This document shows, one piece after another, positions 11,666 through 23,546 of a stretch of 64,000 nt of DNA. The translations under genes were made by a program, and so were the position numbers. This DNA is from Eurosta solidaginis (Eukaryota; Arthropoda; Insecta; Diptera; Tephritidae): NCBI RefSeq assembly GCF_040869045.1, contig NC_090319.1, forward strand, positions 364,205,739-364,269,738, read 5' to 3'. Position 1 is the first letter of the stretch; each line of letters starts with the position of its first letter. Below the pieces are notes generated by a model, which saw nothing but the letters and a program-made list of their open reading frames with translations, ran no database searches and was not told the origin of the DNA.

Positions 11666-12536
11666 TCGCTCAGACTCATACAGCCTTATTTAGTACTGAG
11701 TGACCTCTCTACCTCAAAAACTATACGTGTGAATATTACCATCAATTAGTTCACTACATTTTCGTAATTTTTTAACAGTTTTTTAAAACTCAATATTTAA
11801 TATATACTCAAAATCAAAATCGCACACCGTGCAACATGCCAAAAAATTGTATTTCTGTTTTTTTACCTGTTTTGTGGTTGTTGTTCTTTCCTTTTCTTTT
11901 TTTAGTAGCACAAGTTTCAATAATTATTTGTGGTTTTTTACGACATTCTAAACGCCAAGGTTATACGGGGTGCAACTCATTTGTTTGCAGCCACAGGCGT
12001 GCTAACACAGCAGACACACCGGTTGTAGCAAGTAAACCGCCTGATGGTTTGCGTCAAACTTTTTACGAGCACAGCAAAAAAAACTATAAAATTTTTTGCA
12101 CGTTGCTCTTTTAACTTGCGTATTATTTCAATAACCTTCATTACATGGCAGTATGTGAACTCAATACAGACAAAAATCGTATGGGCGTTTGAGTATTTTC
12201 TAACCGGCCAATACTGGAATATGTATATACGAATTTGATGTTTAAGTTTTACTTCAATTTGTTTGTTTTTATACTAAGTTTATTTGTTGCTATTTTTATT
12301 AACCTAAAAACCTTCATGTATAAATTTTTCGTTTCATGTAACCCCCAACGTCGTAACACACAACGCCCAACCAACAAATGCACCCAAATATTTCCCGCAT
12401 TTGCCAAACAACCCGCTCCCGTAACAACTTTTGGAATGACTTTTTTATATGTTTTACAACCAAACTACCGTATCTATCATTCATCCAACACAACCAACTT
12501 GTTCCAACTCATCACTTGTCCAACACACGCATACAG

Positions 12537-12770
12537 TCATAGTTCCGAGAAGCAATCATCATCGAAGGATGCCCATACAATGGGTCGTATACCGCCAGCA
12601 TTTACACTGGTCCCTTCGAAACGCCAGCCAAGACGCGTGATTTATGATTCTTTGAGTGACGCTGGTGGTGGTGGAAAGAACGTCGCCAATAACGTTCACA
12701 AAGGCAGCAGTGTTACCGATGGTGGTGGTGGTGGCGTAGGTGCAGCCGGTGTTAGAACGGGAATGCCAAA
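12537..12770 (+). CDS. FERM-domain protein, FERM-adjacent linker exon
   Basis: Acceptor ATACAG at 12536 and donor GTAAGT at 12771. The first T completes the split Ser codon from the exon ending at 5573, giving RLRYSHSSEKQ, which parallels the RYSGRTEKQ-type FERM-adjacent motif of band 4.1 proteins. Next come MGRIPPAFTLVPSKRQPRR, similar to the PPAFxxRPSKR segment after the FERM domain in EPB41L4/L5-like proteins, then VIYDSLSD and two Gly-rich runs that look disordered. The exon ends two bases into a codon, so coding continues to a further exon that I did not find. The assignment to the FERM gene rests on the phase match and motif order. Confidence 0.75.
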
Positions 12771-14160
12771 GTAAGTTGTGTACAATTTTACTCGCTTACA
12801 TGCAGCGCTCATACTTAAATACTTTCCTATTATTTTTGTACCGTAAAATATATTTGGTTGCCCTTTTTAACCGCAGTTTGTAGCATATTTTATATACATA
12901 CCTGCATATTTTTATATGTGTTTGTTTTGAAACCTTTTCATATTGTAAATTTTGTATATTCCTTATTATTGCTTTTATTTTGTAGTACTTTCTATCCATT
13001 TCTATCCCTTATAGCAGATTTCGGCACCCAACTTATTGCTATTTTTTTACTCATACATGTTGCACTAATTCTTTTTTTTTTGCGCTGTCCGCGTGCTAAC
13101 CAACGATCAAATAAACTTTTGATTTATTTTTCGACGACACCACATATGATTTGGGATGTGGTTTTAGATTTTGTGGCTTTTGAAGAAAATATGTATATTC
13201 AACCTTTATTGGCTGAGTTTTAGACAAGGTGGCACAAAAAGTATCAACATATATGTAATACTCCTATATTGCTACAAAAGACTAGGTACATTCCCAAACA
13301 TCAGAGTGCCGATATATTGATGTTTAAGCGTTTTTGTTTTTGTATTCAATAATCGAATGTACAAAAATTTAAACTTATCCTTGTCACACTTATGCTGCTA
13401 CAATCCCAAAAATTTGATGGGCTGTCTTGTTTTAATTTCGAATTCAAGGCACATTGCGAGCATTTTCTATTAGCAATATAGAAGTATTACATATATGAGT
13501 ATCAATCAATTTTGGTAAATTATTTGAGACAAATTCTTTGATTTTCAATTTCTTGTAATCGGTTCGTGTCACTGAATTGTCAAACAGTGACATGCGATCA
13601 AAGTGTGTAAGTTGTAAGCTTTCTTCGCCCTCAATGTCAGTAGCATTTCACCGGAGGATAGCAATTAGAGCTTTCGATAATTTGATTACTTGATTAGCAA
13701 AATTTTTCTTGGTTTATTTCTGCGAGACGTTTTGGAGCTACCGTAAGCCGTCTGCAACTCGCACATATTGCACTTCGTTTCTTTGGCAACCTTTAGTTCA
13801 AGTTTTTGGCGAGAAGTTAAGTTCATGAAATGTTTATATTATTTTGTTTAGTGATTAAAAATTATATTTATGAAATTGTCAGTATTCGAAAAATGAAAGT
13901 TAGACAATTTCATGCTATGATGAAATCGAGTACCGGCTAGTGGATTAGCCGAAACAGCGCTATTAGCAACCCTTCAGCGCAACCTACATGCACAATACTA
14001 ATGAGAACAATCATTGAAACTCTTTTTCCGATACAAGATTACTGATCACATTAAAGCGAGGACCTCGAAGATATGGAAATCTTAAGTATAAAGGACAAGG
14101 ACGTACTGGATGCAACATATATAATTTCAGATTAAAAGTCTCCGGGACAGGATTGAGTGG
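12771..14160. other. Intron or intergenic DNA without a supported gene
   Basis: The donor at 12771 opens this stretch. It is AT-rich. The frame at 12858-13223 is rich in Phe, Leu and Ile but matches no family I know and lacks codon bias, so it is treated as chance. Confidence 0.45.
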
Positions 14161-16790
14161 CAAATATGGCTCTTAAATCCGTGGTAAGGTCTAAAACATT
14201 AGTATTTTCGGAACTCTTCAGCGCCTGTATCCAAGAAGGCGTCTTCTCCCGCTCATAGAAACCTTAAAGGCTAGTCCTTTTGCTCACACTTGGTAAGATG
14301 CCTGAGCAGCCATTCTCATTCAGGCCACTTTGTATGTTGGACTCGATAGGAATGATTCTCGAGCGTATTTTTCGTGAGCGTCTGTAGCAGACCCTGAAAA
14401 CCCCTGGTGGCAAATGGTCAGTTTGAATTTCAAAAATCAATATCCACGTTAGATCCAATACAAATAGTTGTAAATATAGCTAGTGAAGCCATAACCCGAG
14501 GTCAAAATAAAAGAAAGCTCTGTGGACTGATTACTTTGGATATTAGAAGTTCGCGATGTTAAAAGCATACACACATACATACATATACAGATAACGACAA
14601 CGATACGAAACTTTTTCACACCTGCTTACGTGCTCAGAATAATTGGGTGATATTTTAGCGTCAGAGTACTTCTCTTTGAACGGTTGAGGGACCAAATAAG
14701 CAAACCATTAAGGGCGCTGTCCCTCAGACATTTGCTCTAGGGCCAACGCTATGGAATGAGATGTATGATGGTGTGCGTCAAATTGATCTTCCCGGAGTCA
14801 CGCAAAATCTCAGCTATGTGGATGATATTGTCGTGGTAGCAGTAGCCAAGAAACTGAAACTGCTTCAAGCATTATGTAATAACGCCGTAGGAAGAATAAA
14901 GGAATGACTGAGGAAAATGGGCTGTAAATGGCTAGCAGTAAGACAGAAGTGGTTTTGGTGACCTTGATTCCTGGAAAACTTTGTTCGGGAGTATTTCAAG
15001 AGAAATATCATCAGCTCTTGTTTCCATTCATGGCTCCGCACCATCAAACTGGATTGGTGAGCTGATATACTTATATTGAGTGATCTGTATTTAACAAAGA
15101 GAAACTGCTTCTCAATTACGACTTGCAAATTTGATTCTTTAATGGATTTCCAAGTTAAAATCGTGTTCGCTCTTAAAACTGGTTTCCTGCTAAACGAAGA
15201 TCTTCACAGTAACTATTAACTATGTTGTTGTTGGCTAGATACTAATAACTTTTTCATTGACGACAGCAGTTATTTTGACTTATCTCTCCGGGTTTGATAT
15301 CCTTGTTTTCTGAAGGGCTCCGGTATGGGCTATTTCTACTCTGGCAGTGTCGTGCACAATCGCACATTGCGTTCATTTTTTACCTTGCAGAGATAAAGCT
15401 AAGACATTAGGTACTTTAACCCAATGGCAGACAAAAATGTCACAGAAGTTCAACATCTGGCTGACTCCGCAATTAATTTTAAAAAGTCTCAAACAAGCCT
15501 AAACAAATTATATCGTTGAATGGAACTTACATAATTCTATCCTCGTTAACTCAAGACTATAAGCTGCATTCAGCCTGTATCTCGATTGAAAGCTTACTGA
15601 TGTATATGCTTCGGACAATTTCGTAAAGACAACAGCTACCTGGAAGTGATAACGAGAACCTTTCTCATCTCCCCTTTTATCCACTATCAGCTTTATGCCA
15701 ACTCTAGGTTACAAGAAGAGTTTTCTTAAAAAAAAAAATAAAAATTATTACAACCGGCTTGTTTTTAGCCATATTTTTTCAAGAAGTTACATCTGTTGTT
15801 GTTATTTTGGTTTTTGTTGTTGTTATTTTTATAACCGCAAAAAAAAATGATAGTTTAATCTGGTCTCAGCTCTACTGATGTGAAAACGATTTGTTTGGTC
15901 CATCTAACCTTAAGTCACCTATAAGGGGTGATATGCCTTGCCCCACTATATTATAAGCGCCTCAAAAAACGGACTTCGCCCAAGCTCTCGTTATTCATAC
16001 ATATCGTTCCCTTGATTCGTTGGGCTCATGTCGGAAATGAAAACATCCCCACCACCATAAGTGACGTGTTTTCAGAAAACAGGTGAAAGATGGTCTTGGA
16101 TCCAGCAAAAGATGTGTATGCCCACCCTAAAAGTTCTTGTATACTTCAAATGAAATTGAAAATATTTAGAGTGATAAAGGTTTTTAGTTTATATCAGTGC
16201 CACAGTTACCCTCGGAAAACTGCGCTGCTGGTGAGCTAGCAAGGGAAATCACTAGCTTGCAAGCAATAACATCTGCTGGCTGGGTGAATCCTCCTCTGAA
16301 TACTTGCAAGCACTGCTTGCGATCTCAGTTCACGGAATAAGCTAGCGTGAGACGGGCCAAGGTACAAACATGTATAGTGTCAAAGCAAATCTCGGCCAAG
16401 CTGGACGATAAGAGATCGCAATCGGTCATACATCTGAATTCTGTATTCTAACTGATCACTGTCTTATGAGTGCCAATAGGTCTCATTGGTATCTGCAAAC
16501 AAATGACTTCTGCTGCAGCTGCGGGGATAAGGAATAAATAGAAAGCGTAGAGCACTATCTATGCCAATATCTCGCCCTGTCGAAGAGCTGCTACCGATGT
16601 ACATTGCGGTGATAGAATGCGCATATATAAATGAATTTCTGTGCTACATTAGGCAAACGCACAGGTCTTAGCTCCATATGTATATGAAGCACGTTCCTTC
16701 GTGTTATCACGACGTGTCACAATGGCCTAAGTGAGTCTTCGCTTGGGCAGCGAAGGCGGCCGATACAACCTAACCTACGGCAGCTCTTCC
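14160..16790 (+). mobile_element. Decayed Jockey/R1-type non-LTR retrotransposon
   Basis: Fragments appear in the right order on the + strand, in changing frames. RT fingers at about 14200-14440 show LGKMPEQPFSFRPLCMLDS and ILERIFRERL. The RT palm at about 14715-14900 shows PQTFALGPTLWNEMYDGVRQ and SYVDDIVVVA. RNase H and Cys-rich tail traces follow at about 15990-16610 (WAHVGNENIPTT, then a CSCGDKE and VEHYLCQY-like string). The 3' region near 16700-16780 ends in ATACAACCTAACCTAC. Numerous stops make it inactive. The clade is tentative. Confidence 0.6.
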
Positions 16791-17699
16791 GTCTCGACGT
16801 AATAGTTCCATAAATAAATATTCAATTTATCAGTTTTGCAGATCTTGTAGTAAACAATATACTGAAGCGTCATTGATCCATCTAAATTTTGTATTAGAAA
16901 ATGTTTCACGATACTTTTTGTGCCACCTTACATCCCGTTTTCAACAGAAGTTTTCTATTTATGCTGCCAACTAATGGTGGCACATTTATCATGCAGACAA
17001 ACCCAATCGACTACAGTTCCGCATGCGTCATGGGATGTATGCGATACAATTTGTTTCTTCCATTCTTGCATAAAACAAATTTCACTTTTTTGTGACTCTT
17101 TCAGTTCTGATTCATTTTTCCTTTTCATTAGCGAAGAAATCAAGTGCAGTTCTTGACTTTCAATATGTTTTCATAGCAGAAATACCAAAAAAAGAAGAAA
17201 AAGTGCAACACATATGAATGATTGCCAAAAAAAAAAAATTAACAGAGTCAAAGAAATATTGCGCAGTTAAGTGGATTTTTTGCTAGTTTTATGGGTTTGC
17301 GCTTTTCCCTTCATGTAAAGTGGCCATACCACACTCCCTAATGACGCCGCTGAAATCTATTCAAATTCAATTAAGGACAATTGTTTCGTCTAGACATTTT
17401 CAAAGTTGTTATTTAACGAGGGATATTTTCATCATTGATCAATTAAGGTTCGGTGTTGGGAAAAGGAAGCTTTTTGAAATTTTGCAACAGGAGTTTTGGT
17501 TATGCTAAAGAGCATTAGTGTGAACTTGGTATAAGCCAGCCACGAAGTAATATGTTGAAGTTATAATCATTGCATTGATCGTTGCATGGCTTATTTAAAT
17601 CTAATTTTTTTAGTAGAACGTATTTATATACATTAAACCAATATCTCTTAGCAATAGAAATGGGGTGTTTCACAAGACTACACAACTGCTTTTTGATTT
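16791..17699. other. No supported gene
   Basis: Only AT-rich sequence and short poly-A runs are seen. The overlapping frames around 16900-17150 read in both directions and match nothing I recognise. Confidence 0.4.
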
Positions 17700-19260
17700 T
17701 TCAATAACATATGGTTAAGTTAGGTTAAGGGGGCGGGCATTTCCACTCAGAGACGTTTCTCTGATGAACCTAAGTAGGAGTGAAAGATGTACTTTGCTAA
17801 CCTCTACCACACTGTCGAAAAACCGTACGCTCAGAAATATGAGTTGCCATTGTTGCTGTCCTGGATATCGGCAGAGAAAGTAATGAATCGAATCCTTTTC
17901 TCCTTCACCCTAGTAGCTTCTGCATAGGGAACTCGTTGGGATGCGCCACCGTCGAAGAATTGGTATATCACCGCAATGACTTATAATGACAAACCTTAGT
18001 ACTGTGACTACAGATTTGTTTAGCCTCACAAGGAAGCTAGATGCTGTTGTCCTAATCTCATATTCCTCAATTTTTCTCAGTTGATAACCCAATGGTGGTC
18101 ACGTGGAGCTGTCCGCCTAGCTTATGTCCATTTCGGAACCCTCACCGGCCATCTGCCAATTCATTTCCTTCAATATCGCTGTGACCTAGAACCCAGAAAA
18201 GAAAGATAGTGTGATGCCTTACAGACGCGTGAAAGGTTTGACCGCACAATATCCGACTTTACCACGTTGAATTATAATGTCTTTAAGGCGGCTTGGCTGT
18301 AGATCTTCACCGACGATCGGAGCCACACTGTCCTGGAACATTCTTGCTGCTCTCTCTTTGGCAAAGACCTCCGCCTGGAACACACTGCATGAGTCATGAA
18401 ATCGAGACGATTGATTTACCTGCAAACGCTTTATGTACATTCCAGCGCCCAAAGCTTATTTGGTTTCTGGGAGGGAACCAAGTGAAAGAAGAATGCCTAG
18501 CATGATGGTAGCATCAATTTTTTTCAGAATTTTTAGTGGAACCAGAATTCCTTGGACAGTCTTATTTAGTTAATGGAAGTTAGTTATAATGTTTCAAAGG
18601 ATAAGTCAAAAAGTTTTCCTGCCTCTTTCAATGAAATGTGTAAGATATTAACAAAACCTAGTCTTACTCTCGCCGCGAAGCCAATGAGGCAGGTATCCTC
18701 AAGGAGGGCAGATAATTACTATTTCATAGCAAAAGTCCTCGTACCGTATTGGGGATTCTCCGTTTGGTTGTCAAACAAATTCTGCTAACACCATGGGCGC
18801 AGGCATTCTATGTGAGGCCTCAAAAGTTTGCTCAGCGACCAAACTGAAAAATCCTGTCAAAAACCAGGATTTATATTATTAAATAACTCCGCTTTCAATG
18901 CTAGTAGCTGTCTAGGACATATGCTACTTGCTGCTTCTAGATCTGATGTCCGGGTCACTCCTAATAGCTAAAGCATAGCCCTGGCGAACTCATTTAGCCC
19001 AGCCTCCGACCCAAATCTGATAACACTGACTAGGCCTAATTTAAAAGCATTTCACGCCAAAAGAAAATATCCAGTCAGAGCACCCAATATGGGCCTACAG
19101 TCCTCTTTTTTAATGAGAACAGTAATATTGTTAATTTAAGGTGCACAAGATGTTCGAAATTTCGCAATTCTGTGCTTTTTTGCAAGGCTCCAAAACGGCC
19201 AACACCAAATCGTTGTTACAACAATCACAACATTTTTTTCAGTGAGAACTCAAATCAAAC
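17700..19260 (-). mobile_element. Decayed non-LTR retrotransposon 3' half (RNase H and tail), minus strand
   Basis: On the minus strand, 18452-18219 encodes GAGMYIKRLQVNQ and SVFQAEVFAKERAA. This resembles RNase H core strands, with the Glu of the AEV(F)A motif present. The stretch 18830-19140 matches the fragment at 60640-60990 (shared AAAACCAGGATTTATATT/AAACCAGGACCTATATT and TATCCAGTCAGA), placing both in one family. Region 17700-18200 is probably 3' UTR. Frames are broken. Confidence 0.5.
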
Positions 19261-19731
19261 AACGACGACCCAGTTTCTTAAAACGTTTCTGAAGCATTTT
19301 CATTTCCGACCCGAATCTTGAATCACGACGCTTCAGTACTAAGTACTTACTATACATGTCTGTAGCTAGAACACGCGTTTGTGTGCTAGATACTAATTAT
19401 CTTTAGTACATCTAGAAAGGGACCATTATCTAGCAGCGATGTTGATTTCATCAATCACCATTAAGTTTCTCAACATTACCCACACCGCAAGCGAATAGGC
19501 AATTGCTCAATTTTTCAAAAAATGCGTTGGCTTTTTATCAAACAGCAAATAATGCGAAAACAAAACATACAAATCGATATTTATTACACACACATTATGT
19601 GTGCTCAGCTGTTCCACTGAAGATTACACAGATTTTCAAAAATTCCTGGACACATACGATACATTCGACAACGAGACTTTCATTAATACGCGTAGGATAG
19701 CGGAAATGGTATTATGTTGATTTGAGCTAAG

Positions 19732-19956
19732 TGAAAGGTATTTGGAAACAGGGGCTTGATGTATTCGATTTAAGTAAATGAACACTCGCACTTTAGTTTA
19801 AACATTTAATGAGTTAGTTAATAAAAATATTAATATGAAATTTAATAATGTTTGAATGTATGTAATTAGGATTGATACGCCTTGCGCGGCGTACACTCTC
19901 GTCGGCTGCTCGTCACTTACTACTGCTTAGACCAAAACAGAGTTGCCACCCTTACA
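19732..19956 (-). repeat. Gypsy 1 LTR (3' LTR in coding sense)
   Basis: A 225-bp direct repeat of 25127-25351. On the minus strand it begins TGTAAGGGT and ends TACCTTTCA, giving the usual TG...CA ends. The first bases supply the TAA that ends the pol frame. Confidence 0.92.
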
Positions 19957-20331
19957 GTTCGGCCTTTCCTGTTAAATCTTCGCCGTCTTCAATATCGCTA
20001 TTATATTCGCCCTCATATAATTGTGGTAGAGTACACCATGGTTTAATTTTATCGCTGGCGTAAACGGAGGAATACTGACGTTGCGTTCTTTTAGACCCAG
20101 GAATATCTCGTACAACGTAGCGGTCGTTATTTAATATGCGGACTATTTGGAATGGTCCCTTGTACCGGGGTTCTAATTTACGTGACGTACCTGTACTTGG
20201 AGCTTCGTATTCTACAACTACCAGATCGTTGACTTTATACTTGGTTGGAATTGCATGTTTTTGGTCAAATCGCTGCTTACTTTTTATGCGCTCTCGTACT
20301 ATACGGTCTGCTGCCGTTGCTCGTAGTTCGT
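19953..20331 (-). CDS. Gypsy 1 integrase C-terminal (GPY/F-like) segment
   Basis: The minus-strand frame continues from the integrase core with a basic, charged stretch (ATAADRIVRERIKSKQRFDQ), then VNDLVVVEYEAPSTG, LEPRYKGPFQIVRIL and NNDRYVVRDIPG. This is the small beta-barrel typical of the C-terminal end of gypsy integrases (L-P-R-Y-x-G-P-F/Y). It ends GKAEL followed by TAA contributed by the LTR. The frame is in good condition. Confidence 0.75.
19957..19976 (-). other. Candidate polypurine tract of gypsy 1
   Basis: The minus strand reads ACAGGAAAGGCCGAAC directly before the 3' LTR, a purine-rich run in the position expected for plus-strand priming. Confidence 0.5.
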
Positions 20332-20748
20332 CTATATTTTCTGTAGATGAGTCATCATGTTGTAATGCCAGGCAATCTTATTTTGGAGGACATCGCGTGG
20401 TCGAAAACCGAAGAGTAACTCTTGCGGTGTACACAACGTTGTTTTGTTTTTCATACTATTGAGGCACCATTGTAAATTTCGAAGCGATTCGTCCCAGCGT
20501 TTATCGTTGGTTACGGTTGGCAAAAGCATTGACAAAATGGTTCGATTACAACGCTCAACCAACCCGTTGGCTCGTGGAGTTCTCACTGCGTTAGCTATAT
20601 GCTTAATGTAGTTGTCTTTGCAGAAACGTTCAAACTCTTTAGAAGTATATGCGGTTCCACGATCGGAAATAATGCGCTCAGGCATACCCACGAAACTACT
20701 GATGTCTTTGAATACGTCGATTACGTGTTTTGTCGCAGTGCTTTTCAC
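20332..20748 (-). CDS. Gypsy 1 integrase core, distal part
   Basis: The frame contains the second catalytic Asp (IISDRGTAYTS) and the catalytic Glu (ANGLVERCNRTILSML) of a D,D(35)E integrase, followed by PQELLFGFRPRD. The first catalytic Asp lies in the upstream pol frame (VDHLGPFPKS, ending at 20784). A frame change near 20810-20830 separates the two parts, so the enzyme is not encoded as a single product here. Confidence 0.85.
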   Translation of the reverse strand: MKSTATKHVIDVFKDISSFVGMPERIISDRGTAYTSKEFERFCKDNYIKHIANAVRTPRANGLVERCNRTILSMLLPTVTNDKRWDESLRNLQWCLNSMKNKTTLCTPQELLFGFRPRDVLQNKIAWHYNMMTHLQKI

Positions 20749-20783
20749 AGCTCGTATAATTACGAATCGTGTAAACGCGTCGA

Positions 20784-23024
20784 TTATAACCAGTATATGT
20801 TCATTACGTTTACGCTCTTCGGAAATGGACCAAGGTGATCTACGTGCACCGTTTTAAATGGTATGGGCTCCACTTCGCCCACGTGTAATTCACCCTCTTT
20901 CATACCCCCTGGAACTTTGTTGTATGTGCACTCAATGCACGACTTAAGGTATGACTTAACGTAGTTTCGCATGCGAGCAAACCACATATGCTCACCAATG
21001 CGTTGTAGCGTTTTCTCTAGACCTAAATGTCCAGCTTTGTCGTGTGCGTTATGGACAACTTGCCACCGTAATGTCTTTGGAACTACCCAAGCGTATTTAC
21101 CGTTAACTACCTTAAACAATCTCCCCTTCTTCAATTCAAATTCTTTCGTAGCGCCTTTATCGCCTCGTTGTATTTTATCGATGATTTCTTTGATATGTTC
21201 GTCCTGCAATTGCATACCAAACAGCCAATCTTCTTCAGCTATTTTGACTTTGTCGGTTCGTAATAATGCTGTTTCAATTTCACGCGGTTCTTCAACAGGA
21301 GAACGGCTCAACGCATCTATATGCGCCATTCGCTGCCCACTGCGATGCTCAATATCAAGATCATAATCCTGAATACGCAACCACCACCGCGCGATTCGTG
21401 GCACCAATTCGCGTTTTTTCATTGTTGTCGTTATTGTGCTACAATCGGTAATTAATTTTATTCGTTTCCCGTAAATGTAGTACCGCAATCTTTCAACGGT
21501 TTCGACTACCGCTAGCGTCTCAAGCTCGTAGCTGTGATACTTTTTCTCCGCGTCTGTGGTTGCCCGACTATAATATTCGACAGGTTTCCAATGTTCATTT
21601 TCTTTTTGTAATAACACGCCCGCAAGCCCGATTGAACTCGCGTCAGTATGTACTTGATGTTCTGCATCAACTCGAAATGCAGTCATCACCGGTCGAGAAA
21701 CTAAAATATCTTTAAGTTTATTAAATGCGTTTTGTTGATTTTCCGCCCATACAAATGGCTCGTTTTTACGTAAAAGTCGATTTAATGGCGCAGCTATTAG
21801 TGCGTATCCCGGGACAAATTTACGAAAGTAACCGCTAAGCCCGAGAAACTGCCTTACTTCGGGTACGTTTGTTGGCGTTTTATAATCACGTATGGATAAA
21901 GTTTTCGCGAGACCAGGTGCAATACCGTCCGGGGTTAACTCATGACCCAAGAACTCGATTGTGTTTTTCAAAAATTCACATTTTTGTATATCTAACGTAA
22001 CGTTTGCTTCGCGAATAGCGCTGAGTACTCGTTGCAATTTTTCGTACATCTCGTTTACCGTTTGGCTACCGATTAAAATGTCATCCATATAGTTCATCAT
22101 ATCATCACATTTGACACGTTCTTTTATTTTAGCAATTAATCGCTGAAATACTACCGGCGCATTTTTAAGTCCGAAAGGCATCCTCTTGAACTCGAATAAC
22201 CCCTCCGTAGTTACGAATGCGGTGTATTTTTGACTGTCTTCCGCAATTGGTATTTGATAATACCCACTATTTAAGTCTAATACCGTGAAATAAACGTATT
22301 TCTTTGCACTTTGTAGTTGTTCCTCAATATTTGGCATTGGGAAAATTTCTTTTTTCATATGCTGATTGAGTCGCCTAAAATCAACACACAATCGCTCACT
22401 ACCATTTTTCTTTTTAACTAAGATCATCGGACTAGCATATTCCGAATTTGATTTGCCTATAATGTCAGACGCTAAAAGTTCATTAACCAAATCCGCTATT
22501 ATTTGCTTTTTAGGTTCGGGAACCCTAAATGGTTTTTGCGCTATCGGAATGTTAGTATCTAAAGTTAACTTCATTTGAACCAAATCAGTTTTACCTATCT
22601 CACGTATATTTGTTGAAAAAACATCTCCGTAGTTATTCAACAACTCAGTTAGTTCAGTTTTTACATTTATATCGTCAACTCCGCACTTGATATTGTCGAT
22701 ATTAAATTTATTTTCGCTCGCTAATGTTATTCGCCCGTCTACGATAACCGCACGCATATCATTAAAAATGTTTTGCCCTAATAACAAATCTGCTGATAAG
22801 AGCTCATCGTCAACAACATATAATGTTACTAATCGTTTTAGATTTTCAATTTGTAAATCAACATGAATCTTTGCATGTGCATATATAACACCTCCGCAAA
22901 ACCCACTAACTTTTAATAAACATTTTTCTTTTTCGCAATTTACCTTATTTGCTACAGTCGCTCTGACCATGCTACATTCACTACCTGTATCGATAAATGC
23001 CATAAATTGCTTTCCGTTGATCAA
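20784..23024 (-). CDS. pol: Gypsy 1 pol: protease, reverse transcriptase, RNase H, integrase N-terminus
   Basis: 746 codons on the minus strand. The order is aspartic protease (AFIDTGSECSMV, residues about 9-20); RT fingers (ASPMILVKKKNGSERLCVDF); RT active site YMDD at residues 312-315 (22080-22091) inside MNYMDDILIGS; RNase H beginning EHQVHTDASSIGLAGVLLQ with the first Asp near residue 461; and the HHCC zinc-binding integrase head (AGHLGLEKTLQRIG, CIECTY). It then runs to the first integrase Asp (VDHLGPFP) before the frame breaks. This order (RNase H before integrase, no envelope frame) is the Ty3/gypsy layout. The ATG chosen may not be a real start, because the same frame continues upstream past a TAG into the nucleocapsid. 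Confidence 0.93.
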   Translation of the reverse strand: MINGKQFMAFIDTGSECSMVRATVANKVNCEKEKCLLKVSGFCGGVIYAHAKIHVDLQIENLKRLVTLYVVDDELLSADLLLGQNIFNDMRAVIVDGRITLASENKFNIDNIKCGVDDINVKTELTELLNNYGDVFSTNIREIGKTDLVQMKLTLDTNIPIAQKPFRVPEPKKQIIADLVNELLASDIIGKSNSEYASPMILVKKKNGSERLCVDFRRLNQHMKKEIFPMPNIEEQLQSAKKYVYFTVLDLNSGYYQIPIAEDSQKYTAFVTTEGLFEFKRMPFGLKNAPVVFQRLIAKIKERVKCDDMMNYMDDILIGSQTVNEMYEKLQRVLSAIREANVTLDIQKCEFLKNTIEFLGHELTPDGIAPGLAKTLSIRDYKTPTNVPEVRQFLGLSGYFRKFVPGYALIAAPLNRLLRKNEPFVWAENQQNAFNKLKDILVSRPVMTAFRVDAEHQVHTDASSIGLAGVLLQKENEHWKPVEYYSRATTDAEKKYHSYELETLAVVETVERLRYYIYGKRIKLITDCSTITTTMKKRELVPRIARWWLRIQDYDLDIEHRSGQRMAHIDALSRSPVEEPREIETALLRTDKVKIAEEDWLFGMQLQDEHIKEIIDKIQRGDKGATKEFELKKGRLFKVVNGKYAWVVPKTLRWQVVHNAHDKAGHLGLEKTLQRIGEHMWFARMRNYVKSYLKSCIECTYNKVPGGMKEGELHVGEVEPIPFKTVHVDHLGPFPKSVNVMNIYWL

Positions 23025-23035
23025 AACACTCTACT

Positions 23036-23318
23036 CAAAAATGTTATTGTATATAATTTCGCGCTGTGTATTCGTTTTTCTCACCACTGTTTTCTTCTTT
23101 CCACAATTTTGTGGTTCACTTTTGGGATGCACTTTATCACAGTCTATGCATCTTTGCCTACGTTGTGGTTGTGGACATTTGGTAGATATATGCCCCTTTT
23201 CTTGGCAATTAAAACAAATCAGTTGTTTGTTTTTGTCACTTCTTTCGCCACTACTCTTCTCACTTTCAACCGGCTTTTCGTATTTACCCGAACGCGCAGG
23301 AATGTTTTTTGTATAATC
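23036..23318 (-). CDS. gag: Gypsy 1 nucleocapsid (CCHC) segment of gag
   Basis: The open minus-strand frame between MITE copy 1 and the TAG at 23036-23038 is basic and contains CFNCQEKGHISTKC, a standard CX2CX4HX4C knuckle, followed by a second Cys-rich run (CIDCDKVHPKSEPQNCG). It is in the same frame as the upstream gag part and the downstream protease. This segment was missed as a long frame because the MITE stops it on one side and TAG on the other. Confidence 0.8.
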
Positions 23319-23546
23319 CAGGCATGCTTAACGAACGAAGCGATATCATTTCGTTACGATAATCAACGTTAATAAACGAAACGAAGTCATTTCGTTTCGT
23401 TTATTAACGTTAAGAACGCCAAATTAACGTTAATTTGACGATCTTAACGTTAATAAACGAAACGAAGTCACTTCGTTTCGTTTATTAACGTTGATTATCG
23501 TAACGAAATGATATCGTTTCGTTCGTTAAGCATGCCTGGTATAATC
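23311..23546. mobile_element. Palindromic hAT-like MITE, copy 1, with 8-bp target duplication
   Basis: A 220-bp element (23319-23538) flanked by the direct repeat GTATAATC (23311-23318 and 23539-23546). Its ends are perfect inverted repeats opening CAGGCATGCTTAACGAACGA. The interior is built of nested palindromes around ATAAACGAAACGAAGTCA and TTAACGTTAA, so almost the whole element can fold. An 8-bp duplication and CAGG-type ends fit the hAT superfamily. It is inserted in gag and stops the frame with Arg-His-Ala then TAA. Confidence 0.88.

Larger units (their letters stand above)
5574..12536 (+). other. FERM gene intron (second in window), transposon-rich
   Basis: This 7-kb intron is bounded by GTGAGT and ATACAG. 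Most of it is two inverted-repeat elements with TTCGAA-rich interiors, a nested tandem-repeat element, a (CAA)n-tailed repeat and a tRNA-headed SINE. The 159-codon open frame at 8319-8798 has no recognisable domain. The stretch 9850-11270 shows only homopolymer runs and AT-rich sequence, and I see no gene in it. Confidence 0.6.

Noticed and set aside
12858..13223. 121-codon hydrophobic frame that might be a membrane protein
   Set aside because: The hydrophobicity comes from T-rich intron sequence; no family pattern or supporting splice sites.
20599..20857. Plus-strand frames over gypsy 1 pol
   Set aside because: Shadows of the minus-strand integrase frame.
22969..23372. Plus-strand frames of 115 and 121 codons
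   Set aside because: They are antisense to the nucleocapsid and MITE; the CCHC motif is on the minus strand.
23319..23538. Palindromic block read as a CRISPR-like or bacterial repeat array
   Set aside because: There are no spacers; the 8-bp target duplications and fixed ends show a MITE.
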